Below are positions 1 to 5,901 of a DNA stretch of 8,694 nt, in pieces. Positions within the stretch are counted from its first letter, which is position 1; each line of letters starts with the position of its first letter. A program made the position numbers and the translations under genes. Under the pieces are notes generated by a model. That model was given only the letters and a program-made list of their open reading frames with translations. It made no database searches and was not told the DNA's origin. The stretch comes from Oceanospirillaceae bacterium (lineage in GTDB: Bacteria; Pseudomonadota; Gammaproteobacteria; Pseudomonadales; Balneatricaceae), in contig JAGSHA010000118.1 of assembly GCA_023954795.1 (NCBI GenBank), positions 1 through 8,694 of the forward strand. Direction: 5' to 3'.

Positions 1-620
1 ACCAGATACACCATACCCGCCGCCATAAACATCTCCAGTGGCGTGTAAGTGCGTGCAATGATCGTACGGGCCATACCCGTCAGATCCAGCAGCGTAATGG
101 TCGACGCCAGCGCACTACCTTTCAGCATCAACACCATCTCGTTGCCATAAGCCGGCAGAGCGATGCCGAAAGCACGCGGCAGTACCACTCGGCGGATCAT
201 CAACGGACGGCTCATGCCCATCGCCTGTGCCGCTTCAAGCTCACCCTTAGGGATCGCCTGAATCGCGCCACGAAACAGCTCGGCACTGTAAGCCGCCGTG
301 TTCAGGGTGAAGGCAATAATCGCACACCAGTACGGCTCTTTCAGAACAACCCAGAGCACGGACTCTTTCACCACCGCAAACTGCGATGCGCCGTAGTAGA
401 TCAGGAAGATCTGCACCAGCAACGGCGTGCCACGGAAAAAGAATATATAGCAAAATGGCAGGACACGAATCCAGAAGTTCTCGGATGAACGCGCCAGCGC
501 CAGCGGAACCGCCAGCGACAATCCCATCAGGCCGGATACCAGCACCAGCTCAAGCGTGAGCCATGCACCGTCCAGCAGGCGGGGTAAATATTGCAGGATA
601 ACGCCCCATTCCCAAGTCAT
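1..620 (-). CDS. Amino-acid ABC transporter permease, HisM/ArtM/AotM type (partial, C-terminus beyond left edge)
   Basis: Inner-membrane permease that would pair with the permease at 617-1309 to form the channel of a polar amino-acid importer. Translation from the ATG at 620 gives 206 codons before the window ends; family members are about 230-240 residues, so roughly the last 25-35 are missing. An N-terminal hydrophobic segment is followed by the family signature FFFRGTPLLVQIFLIYYG (about residues 60-78) and then by the cytoplasmic EAA loop, seen as EAAQAMGMS followed by RRVVLP, which docks on the ATPase. The start overlaps the stop of the upstream permease by 4 bases (ATGA), so the two are probably translationally coupled. 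It is the last visible gene of the leftward operon. The sequence looks closer to HisM/AotM than to ArtM, although the gene order is art-like. The family call is secure; the substrate is inferred from the binding protein. Confidence 0.93.
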   Translation of the reverse strand, partial: MTWEWGVILQYLPRLLDGAWLTLELVLVSGLMGLSLAVPLALARSSENFWIRVLPFCYIFFFRGTPLLVQIFLIYYGASQFAVVKESVLWVVLKEPYWCAIIAFTLNTAAYSAELFRGAIQAIPKGELEAAQAMGMSRPLMIRRVVLPRAFGIALPAYGNEMVLMLKGSALASTITLLDLTGMARTIIARTYTPLEMFMAAGMVYL

Positions 621-1309
621 GTGCGTGCTCCTGCGCCAGCCGGATCAGCACGACGCTCCAACCACTGAGTGGTCAACGTCGCCAGCACGGTCAGCCCCAG
701 ATAAATACAAGCCGCCGCCATATAAAAAGTGAACGGCTCTTTGGTCGAGCCAGAGGCGACATACGCCTGTCGCATCAAATCGTTCAGACCCACCACCGAT
801 ACCAGCGCAGTATCTTTCAGCAGCACCTGAAACAGGTTGCCCAAACCAGGAATTGCCAGACGCCAGAGCTGTGGCAGGATAACCCGGAAGAACGTCTGCA
901 ACGGACTCATGCCAAACGCATAAGCCGACTCCCACTGCCCTTTCGGAATGGCCAGCATCGCCATACGAAACACCTCGGTGGCATAAGCCCCAAAAGCGAT
1001 CGACAGCGCGCCAACCCCGGCGATAAAGGGGCTGATTTCGATATATTCTTCGTAGCCGAAAAACCCCATAAACCACATCAGCAGCTGCGAGCCACCAAAG
1101 TAGAGGGTTAATACCAGCAACAGTTCAGGGATACCGCGCACAACCGTGGTATAGAACGTTGCCATGCCACGCAGGACACCAAATGGGGAAAGTTTAGCGG
1201 CAGCGCCCATCAGGCCAAACATCAGACCAACGACCAGACTGGCCAATGCCAGCTGTACCGTGACCCATGCGCCTGAAATCAGGAGGTGCCCAAATCCTTG
1301 CAGATCCAT
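617..1309 (-). CDS. Amino-acid ABC transporter permease, HisQ/ArtQ/AotQ type
   Basis: First of the two inner-membrane permeases of the importer, 230 residues, the usual length for the family. Several hydrophobic stretches are visible (about residues 10-35, 55-80, 88-110 and 195-215). The motif VVRGIPELLLVL (about residues 56-67) is the counterpart of the RGTPLLVQ block in the partner. The EAA loop reads ESAYAFGMS and then RVILP (about residues 127-146), the contact with the ATPase. The start at 1309 lacks a strong Shine-Dalgarno match, so initiation may be weak. It lies 50 bases after the binding-protein gene, a gap that contains a hairpin, and it overlaps the next permease gene by 4 bases. 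Family confidence is high; whether it carries arginine, lysine, ornithine or histidine cannot be read from this subunit. Confidence 0.94.
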   Translation of the reverse strand: MDLQGFGHLLISGAWVTVQLALASLVVGLMFGLMGAAAKLSPFGVLRGMATFYTTVVRGIPELLLVLTLYFGGSQLLMWFMGFFGYEEYIEISPFIAGVGALSIAFGAYATEVFRMAMLAIPKGQWESAYAFGMSPLQTFFRVILPQLWRLAIPGLGNLFQVLLKDTALVSVVGLNDLMRQAYVASGSTKEPFTFYMAAACIYLGLTVLATLTTQWLERRADPAGAGART

Positions 1310-1327
1310 GTATTCAACCGGATAGTG

Positions 1328-1352
1328 GCGGGAACAGCAAAACCATCCCCGC
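1328..1352 (-). promoter_or_regulatory. Intercistronic hairpin after the binding-protein gene
   Basis: Read on the minus strand, the arms GCGGGGA (1352-1346) and TTCCCGC (1334-1328) form a 7-bp stem with one G-U pair and an 11-base loop. It begins 8 bases after the stop of the binding-protein gene and ends 18 bases before the permease start. No T-run follows, so it is not a classic terminator. Stems in this position in binding-protein-dependent operons commonly protect the upstream message from 3' decay, so that the binding protein is made in excess over the membrane subunits. That role is inferred here. Confidence 0.45.
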
Positions 1353-1359
1353 AGTCAGA

Positions 1360-2118
1360 TCAGTAGATGGAGAACGGGAAGTACTTCGCGTTGATCTTCT
1401 CGTAAGTGCCATTTTCAACGATCGCTTTTAGTGCATCGTTGATACGGGTGCGCCATTTGGAGCCTTTACGCAATGCGATGCCGATCTCATCGTTGATATC
1501 GATATCGTCGCCTTTAAACTCAAACGCGTTACCAGCGTCAGTGTTCAACCAATCGTACGCTGGGAATTTATCGGACAGCAGCAGATCCAGACGACCGGAG
1601 GTCAGATCCAGATAAGCGTTATCCTGAGTGTCATACAGTTTCACATCAACGATATCACCCAGCTTGTCTTCCAGATACTGGCCCGCGATAGTCGCACGCT
1701 GCGCACCGATGGTTTTACCTTTCAGAGCGGCTTCAGAGGTATCTGCTGCCTGACCTTTGCCTGCAACAAATGCCAAAACGTTGGAGTAGTAACGTTCGGT
1801 AAACTCAACAACACGCTGACGCTCAGGCGTGATAGACATAGAGGCGACGATAGCATCATATTTACGCGCACGCAGACCCGGAATAATACCGTCCCAGTCC
1901 TGAGCCACGATTTCGCAATCAGCCTTCATTTCTGCACACAGTGCACGCGCGATATCAACATCGAAACCTTCCAGCTCGCCTTGAGCGTTCACCATGTTGA
2001 ACGGTGCATATGCACCTTCGGTTGCGATGCGCAGTTTATCACCGGCGATAGCCTGGGTTCCCATCACCAGGGAGCCTGCCATAAGCGCTACTGCGCCAAT
2101 CAGCTTATGAAGTTTCAT
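1360..2118 (-). CDS. Periplasmic binding protein for basic/polar amino acids (LAO/HisJ/ArtI type)
   Basis: Soluble receptor of the importer, 252 residues. The start at 2118 is chosen because it opens a clean Sec signal peptide (MKLHKL, hydrophobic core, cleavage after AIA at residue 25) and is preceded by a GAGAA purine stretch. An in-frame ATG at 2241 would add 41 residues that overlap the ATPase gene and bury the signal. Visible family marks are AYAPF near the mature N-terminus, GFDVDIARAL, cysteines 61 and 68 with the spacing of the HisJ/LAO disulfide, SMSITPER (93-100) with Arg100 as the ligand-carboxylate arginine, and Asp183 in LLLSDK as the likely alpha-amino ligand. The end KYFPFSIY is typical of the class. 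Ligand is probably arginine, ornithine, lysine or histidine; the exact one is inference. There is no lipobox, so it should be free in the periplasm. Confidence 0.93.
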   Translation of the reverse strand: MKLHKLIGAVALMAGSLVMGTQAIAGDKLRIATEGAYAPFNMVNAQGELEGFDVDIARALCAEMKADCEIVAQDWDGIIPGLRARKYDAIVASMSITPERQRVVEFTERYYSNVLAFVAGKGQAADTSEAALKGKTIGAQRATIAGQYLEDKLGDIVDVKLYDTQDNAYLDLTSGRLDLLLSDKFPAYDWLNTDAGNAFEFKGDDIDINDEIGIALRKGSKWRTRINDALKAIVENGTYEKINAKYFPFSIY

Positions 2119-2158
2119 CTCTAGGTTCTCTCTATTGAGTTTATTGTTGTTTGATTTT

Positions 2159-2932
2159 TTACTGGTGGCTGGCCATGAAATCCTGCACACGGGCAGATTT
2201 TGGTGCGTCGAACAGCTGTTCCGCTGTACCGCTCTCCTCAACCTGTCCCTGATGCAGGAAAATCACTTGTGACGAGACATCACGGGCAAAACGCATCTCG
2301 TGCGTTACGATCAGCATCGTGCGCCCTTCTTCGGCCAGCTCACGCATAACACTCAGCACTTCATTGACCAGCTCGGGGTCCAGTGCGGATGTCGGTTCAT
2401 CAAAGAGTAGCAGCTGAGGGTCCATCGCCAATGTACGAGCGATAGCAACACGCTGTTGCTGACCACCCGACAGATTACCCGGATAAGCATCTTGCTTGTC
2501 CAGCAGGCCGACTTTGCGCAGCAATTCCTGAGCACGCACAACGGCTTGGTCTTTAGGCTGTTTCAGCACCTGAACCGGCGCTTCGATGATGTTTTGCAGG
2601 ATGGTTTTATGCGGCCACAGATTGAACTGCTGAAACACAAAGCCGATGCGGGAACGCATGTGTTCCAGCTGTTTGCGATTGGCAGCCACCAGCGCGCCGT
2701 CTTTGGCAGTTTTTAGGGCCAGCTCTTCTCCGCCAACGCGGATCTGTCCCTGATTTGGACGCTCAAGCATATTGATACAACGCAGGAGGGTACTCTTGCC
2801 CGAGCCACTGGAGCCCAGAATGGAGACAACGTCACCCTCGTTGGCGGTCAGAGATACCCCTTTCAGGACCTCAATATCACCATACGATTTATGTATATCA
2901 ACAAGCTCAAGTGCAGATTGCTGGTTGATCAT
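2159..2932 (-). CDS. Amino-acid ABC transporter ATP-binding protein (HisP/ArtP/AotP type)
   Basis: Cytoplasmic ATPase that powers the importer, 257 residues, full length. It shows every ABC landmark in order: Walker A GSSGSGKST (about 40-48), the Q-loop in FVFQQFNLWPH (about 98-108), the signature LSGGQQQR (about 154-161), Walker B LLLFDEPTSALD (about 173-184) and the H-loop in VTHEMRFA (about 208-215). The FNLWPH stretch and the IHKSYG start are typical of the polar amino-acid subfamily. The minus-strand start at 2932 has an AGGA ribosome site at 2941-2944 with about 8 bases of spacing. It is the first gene of the leftward operon, with 40 bases to the binding-protein start. ATPase first and binding protein second matches the artPIQM order rather than hisJQMP. 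No defect is seen. Confidence 0.96.
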   Translation of the reverse strand: MINQQSALELVDIHKSYGDIEVLKGVSLTANEGDVVSILGSSGSGKSTLLRCINMLERPNQGQIRVGGEELALKTAKDGALVAANRKQLEHMRSRIGFVFQQFNLWPHKTILQNIIEAPVQVLKQPKDQAVVRAQELLRKVGLLDKQDAYPGNLSGGQQQRVAIARTLAMDPQLLLFDEPTSALDPELVNEVLSVMRELAEEGRTMLIVTHEMRFARDVSSQVIFLHQGQVEESGTAEQLFDAPKSARVQDFMASHQ

Positions 2933-3021
2933 ATTCTGATTCCTAAGCCATGTTTAGCGCACGTGTTTGTACGTCTGTGGCGGTCAACTGCCGGGGGTCG
3001 CCCGCGCAGGATTAGAAACAC

Positions 3022-3041
3022 TTATTTCGCATAAGAAATAA
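3022..3041. repeat. Perfect inverted repeat, candidate operator of the transporter operon
   Basis: TTATTTC (3022-3028) and GAAATAA (3035-3041) are exact reverse complements separated by 6 bases, a geometry typical of a dimeric regulator site. It lies about 90 bases upstream of the ATPase start and overlaps the weak minus-strand -10 candidate. The regulator is unknown, and chance is possible in such AT-rich DNA. Confidence 0.4.
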
Positions 3042-3089
3042 AAGAGATCAATTTTGCCGGATATTTACTAAAAGCGCAATTGGCGAACA

Positions 3090-3134
3090 TTTATATACCA
3101 CACGCCGAAAAAACAGGGTTTACCCGTATATAAA
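3090..3134. repeat. 9-bp inverted repeat with 27-bp spacer between the divergent operons
   Basis: TTTATATAC (3090-3098) and GTATATAAA (3126-3134) are perfect reverse complements. Each arm contains a TATAAA word reading outward: leftward from the left arm and rightward from the right arm. The spacer holds a smaller inverted element, GGGT-TT-ACCC (3116-3125). The centre-to-centre distance of the arms is 36 bases. This could be paired -10 elements of divergent promoters or a looping operator; no good -35 boxes accompany the arms, so the promoter reading is weak. Confidence 0.4.
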
Positions 3135-3270
3135 AGCCATTATTCAAGCAGAGAAAATATCTTTAAAAAACAAAGCATTAAAAAATAAAAATCAGTTCAG
3201 CTTATGATCTGAGACTAAAAATCGATCTAAAAACATTGAACCAGAAAAGTAAAGGTGTAACCATTCTCCC

Positions 3271-3317
3271 GTCCTACTGGCATTAAGTGTAGGACTGTAA
3301 GGGCAGGAAAGCCCTAC
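3271..3317 (+). promoter_or_regulatory. Structured 5' leader of the envelope operon with two alternative folds
   Basis: Stem 1 pairs GTCCTAC (3271-3277) with GTAGGAC (3289-3295) around an 11-base loop. Stem 2 pairs AGGGC (3300-3304) with GCCCT (3311-3315) around AGGAAA. The GTAGG of stem 1 (3289-3293) can instead pair with a second CCTAC at 3313-3317, which breaks both stems, so the element is bistable on paper. It sits 43 bases before the start codon at 3360, whose ribosome site (AAAAGGAA, 3346-3353) lies outside the stems. No T-run follows, so it is not an obvious terminator, and it fits no riboswitch consensus that I know. Confidence 0.4.
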
Positions 3318-3359
3318 CAAGGACAATACAAGCTTCATGGAATCGAAAAGGAACTCTTA

Positions 3360-4829
3360 ATGAGAAGCTATGGATTAGTGAGCAAGAATGCTCTCGCCCT
3401 TTCGGCTGCCGCTCTCCTATGTGGTTGCCAAACATTAGAAACTAAAAACAACACTCCCGACTTTGAGAATCAGTTCTCTCAAGGCAGCTATCAAGCCGCA
3501 GCGGAAACAGCACTTTCCGCAGGAAAAATTGATCAAGATGGGAGTTCCAATAGCTTGCTTTGGTCCCTTCAGGCAGGCGCATCGCTCTCTGCAAACGGCG
3601 ACTTTAAACATAGCAACACCGTATTTGACGGTGCCGAAACGCTTATGAAAAAGGAGGACACTGAAAATATCGCCAAAAAAGGCTTTGAGAAAGCTACCGC
3701 CGTTCTGCTCAATAACAGCTTCAATGCTTATAGTCCGGCCGTTTATGACGGAGTCATGGTCAATACATACAAAGCCCGCAACTGCATTTTGCTTAACGAT
3801 ATGCAGGATGCACGCATTGAATTTAACCGTGCAGCAGATCGCCAAAGACGTGCAGAGGAGCATTTCAAAGAGAAAATCAAAGAGCAGGAAGAGAAGCTAG
3901 CAAAACAAAAGTTGGACAACAAATCTCAGAACCGGCAGCAGACCAAATCAGCTAGCGCCCGAATGGGTTTGAATTACGACAAGAGCGTTACTGAATCACA
4001 GAAGACCATCTACGAATCTTACCCTGAACTGGAAAGCTGGAAGGTATATCCCGATTTCGTAAACCCCTATACAGATTACCTTCACGGACTGTATTTCCTT
4101 CTCGGGAGCCAAGATAAGAGCGATTTAGGAAAATCACGTGAATCACTGCGACGCGTTGCGGGTATGGTACCCAAAAATAAAGCGGTCGCCACCGACCTCA
4201 AAGTCGCAAACAACTTACGAAAAGGTAATTGGAGAAAACACAAACTAAACCCAGCCGTATGGGTTATTTTTGAGAATGGACAAGCGCCTGTAGTGAAAGA
4301 GAATTTAATCCCATTACCTCTCTTTCTAATCAACGATAAAATCGACTACGCTCAAATTGCGCTACCGAAGCTCGAACCCCGTCATCGCGCCTACTCCTTT
4401 ATCGATATCTATAACGGCAAGAAAAAGCTTGGACGCACCGAACATCTCGCAAGCATAGATCGCGTTGTTCAAACCGAGTTTAAAAAGGAACTCCCCTACA
4501 AAGTCACAGAAGCCGTCATAAGTACGATGACGAAAGCTTTAATCCAGTACAAAGTACAGGAGAAAGCTGGAGTATTTGGCAGCATCGCCAGCATCGCATA
4601 TCAAGCGGCAACAACGCACGCTGATACTCGCAGCTGGACATCACTACCCAAGGAAATTCAGGTGGCCCGTTTACGTAAGCCGAAGAACGGCACACTGGAA
4701 CTCAGAGCACCAGAGCTGAGCACCCCTATTGCAATACAACTACCCGAAACCCGCTTCTCCGTTGTCTTCGTTAAGGCAACCTCCGCTACCGGAGCTCCGG
4801 TATTTAACGTAGTTGGTTTCGACGCCTAA
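3360..4829 (+). CDS. COG3014-type outer-membrane lipoprotein of unknown function
   Basis: First gene of the five-gene envelope operon, 489 residues. It has a lipoprotein signal ending in LLCGC with the lipidated cysteine at 23; Gln24 follows, so outer-membrane sorting is expected because there is no Asp at +2. The ribosome site AAAAGGAA (3346-3353) is well placed. Residues 36-170 look helical and TPR-like (FSQGSYQAAAETAL, later YKARNCILLNDMQDARIEF), followed by a highly charged, probably coiled-coil stretch at about 155-195. A compact C-terminal half starts near the conserved-looking block FENGQAPVVKENLIPLPLF (304-322) and ends in beta-rich sequence (440-489). The overall layout matches COG3014 as I remember it, a family with no assigned function. 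TPR-like repeats suggest a scaffold binding other envelope proteins. No catalytic motif is visible. It is 9 bases from the next gene, so co-transcription is near certain. Confidence 0.85.
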   Translation: MRSYGLVSKNALALSAAALLCGCQTLETKNNTPDFENQFSQGSYQAAAETALSAGKIDQDGSSNSLLWSLQAGASLSANGDFKHSNTVFDGAETLMKKEDTENIAKKGFEKATAVLLNNSFNAYSPAVYDGVMVNTYKARNCILLNDMQDARIEFNRAADRQRRAEEHFKEKIKEQEEKLAKQKLDNKSQNRQQTKSASARMGLNYDKSVTESQKTIYESYPELESWKVYPDFVNPYTDYLHGLYFLLGSQDKSDLGKSRESLRRVAGMVPKNKAVATDLKVANNLRKGNWRKHKLNPAVWVIFENGQAPVVKENLIPLPLFLINDKIDYAQIALPKLEPRHRAYSFIDIYNGKKKLGRTEHLASIDRVVQTEFKKELPYKVTEAVISTMTKALIQYKVQEKAGVFGSIASIAYQAATTHADTRSWTSLPKEIQVARLRKPKNGTLELRAPELSTPIAIQLPETRFSVVFVKATSATGAPVFNVVGFDA

Positions 4830-4838
4830 TTCACCTAC

Positions 4839-5270
4839 ATGGACGTAAATATGGATCTATACCGAACAGGCCTCACGCTTGTGCTGGCTTCGTCTTTACT
4901 CGGCTGCCAGACACAGTCCACCAAACAAGCTCAACACGGCAATGTTGAACTTGGCACCCATGCCAGCCGATACATACAGATAACGAACGAACGCGCAGGG
5001 TTTTCCACCTCAAATTTACTGCGGGCTGGCGCAAACGGTATTAATACCAGTAGCCAACAACAGCAGCTGCGATTCCGTTTTATCTGGCTAGATAGCAATG
5101 GATTTGAAATATCAGGTCTGCCCTCTCGCTGGCAGTACACCACACTCCCGCCAAACGAACCCTTCTCTCTGGAAATGATCGCCTCCAGCCCATCCGCCAC
5201 TGATTACCGTATCCGTATTTACGATCACAACGGTACGAAAAATAATGACTCACAAGGAATTGAGCAATAA
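4839..5270 (+). CDS. ycfL: YcfL-family (DUF1425) small outer-membrane lipoprotein
   Basis: A 143-residue lipoprotein. The signal ends in SSLLGC with the lipidated cysteine at 23 and Gln24 after it. The mature part has the beta-sandwich-like pattern of the YcfL family: IQITNERAGF (47-56), LRFRFIWLDSNGFEI (77-91), PPNEPFSLEMIASSP (104-118) and YRIRIYDHN (122-130). In E. coli, ycfL lies directly upstream of lpoB, as here, which supports the call beyond its modest sequence signal. The start is uncertain: the ATG at 4839 has no Shine-Dalgarno, while the in-frame ATG at 4851 has a weak GGA at 4841-4843 and gives a shorter, equally good signal peptide. The stop overlaps the next start by one base (TAATG), indicating coupled translation. 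The family's molecular role is unknown. Confidence 0.85.
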   Translation: MDVNMDLYRTGLTLVLASSLLGCQTQSTKQAQHGNVELGTHASRYIQITNERAGFSTSNLLRAGANGINTSSQQQQLRFRFIWLDSNGFEISGLPSRWQYTTLPPNEPFSLEMIASSPSATDYRIRIYDHNGTKNNDSQGIEQ

Positions 5271-5890
5271 TGAACACCAAAATTAAAAACATCCTTAAAG
5301 TAACCGGTTTGTCTGTTCTCGTGACACTCACCACCGCCTGTGCTCCGCAAACACAACTGCTAAAACCAGGCGTCAATGAAGTACCAACCACAACAGGACT
5401 TACCAACACTGACTTTGAACAGGCCGCAAGTGATGCGGTTCAATCGATGCTGGTTTCCGGATCAGTTGATCGCGCTGATGGCAAAAAGAATATTTTGGTT
5501 ATTTCTTCTATTTTGAATGACACAATGCAGCGCATCGATACAGATCAGTTGGTGAAGAAAATCCGTGTTGAGTTGCTTCGAAGCGGCAAGGTAAAGACCA
5601 CTACTGCAATTGGCTTAAATGGCGCTGAAGATGCCATGAATAATAAATATGCCCAGCTCGCTCAATCCCGCAAAGTGAACCAGTCAACCGTCGTCAAACA
5701 ACGCTTTACCGCACCAAATTTAAGCCTTTCAGGCAAGATCATTCAACGTAATAACCGCCTCGAATCCGATAATCAGCTGATTGAATACTATTTCCATCTG
5801 ACATTGACCGATCTAAGTGATGGTCTGGCAATCTGGGAGGGTGAAACCCCTATCCGAAAAGTAACCGGCTCTAAAACCGTTTCTTGGTAA
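5270..5890 (+). CDS. LpoB-like (PF13036/COG3417-type) outer-membrane lipoprotein
   Basis: A 206-residue lipoprotein; the signal ends in LTTAC with cysteine 24 as acceptor and a slightly atypical Thr at -3. The ribosome site AAGGAAT (5254-5260) lies inside ycfL. The globular part follows the LpoB/TolB-N pattern: a helix FEQAASDAVQSMLVSG (49-64), KNILVISSILNDT (73-85), DTDQLVKKIRVELLRSGK (90-107), a helix around 119-131, LSLSGKIIQRN (151-161) and YYFHLTLTDLSDGLAIWEG (173-191). In E. coli LpoB activates the peptidoglycan synthase PBP1b by reaching it through a long proline-rich tether of about 50 residues. Here only about 24 residues separate Cys24 from the domain and proline is scarce, so reaching an inner-membrane synthase looks unlikely. 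I therefore leave out the lpoB symbol and treat the PBP role as unproven. Confidence 0.85.
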   Translation: MNTKIKNILKVTGLSVLVTLTTACAPQTQLLKPGVNEVPTTTGLTNTDFEQAASDAVQSMLVSGSVDRADGKKNILVISSILNDTMQRIDTDQLVKKIRVELLRSGKVKTTTAIGLNGAEDAMNNKYAQLAQSRKVNQSTVVKQRFTAPNLSLSGKIIQRNNRLESDNQLIEYYFHLTLTDLSDGLAIWEGETPIRKVTGSKTVSW

Positions 5891-5901
5891 GGTGACCGAC
5901 A

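Larger units (their letters stand above)
2933..3359. other. AT-rich divergent intergenic region (control region of both operons)
   Basis: These 427 bases separate the start codons of two divergent operons and show no plausible gene. The part next to the transporter (2941-3010) is GC-rich; 3011-3250 is strongly AT-rich with A-tracts at 3132-3135, 3154-3157, 3165-3170, 3180-3185, 3187-3191, 3217-3221, 3229-3233 and 3245-3248. Two inverted repeats and a structured leader are listed separately. Promoter candidates are weak. On the plus strand there is TATGAT at 3203-3208 with no good -35, or TTGAAC at 3236-3241 with TAACCA at 3258-3263. On the minus strand there is TTGATC (3051-3046) followed after 18 bases by AAATAA. 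No convincing ArgR box of the E. coli type was found, although one might be expected for an arginine-type transporter. Confidence 0.6.

Noticed and set aside
2119..2241. N-terminal extension of the binding protein to an upstream ATG at 2241
   Set aside because: It overlaps the ATPase gene, has no signal-peptide character, and would bury the clear Sec signal that starts at 2118.
2941..3240. E. coli-type ArgR box for the amino-acid transporter
   Set aside because: The palindromes present do not match the TGAAT...ATTCA pattern.
3241..3359. Cyclic-di-GMP (GEMM) or other known riboswitch in the leader
   Set aside because: A GGGC/GCCC stem and GGAAA loop superficially recall GEMM, but the conserved core and tetraloop-receptor elements are absent.
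3435..3863. Long minus-strand open frame opposite the COG3014-type gene
   Set aside because: Antisense shadow of a coding region with export signal and family features; its translation is Cys-rich, has no recognisable domain, and has no ribosome site that I could support.
5080..5409. Minus-strand open frame of 109 codons across ycfL and the LpoB-like gene
   Set aside because: It lies fully opposite two well-supported overlapping genes and shows no family resemblance.
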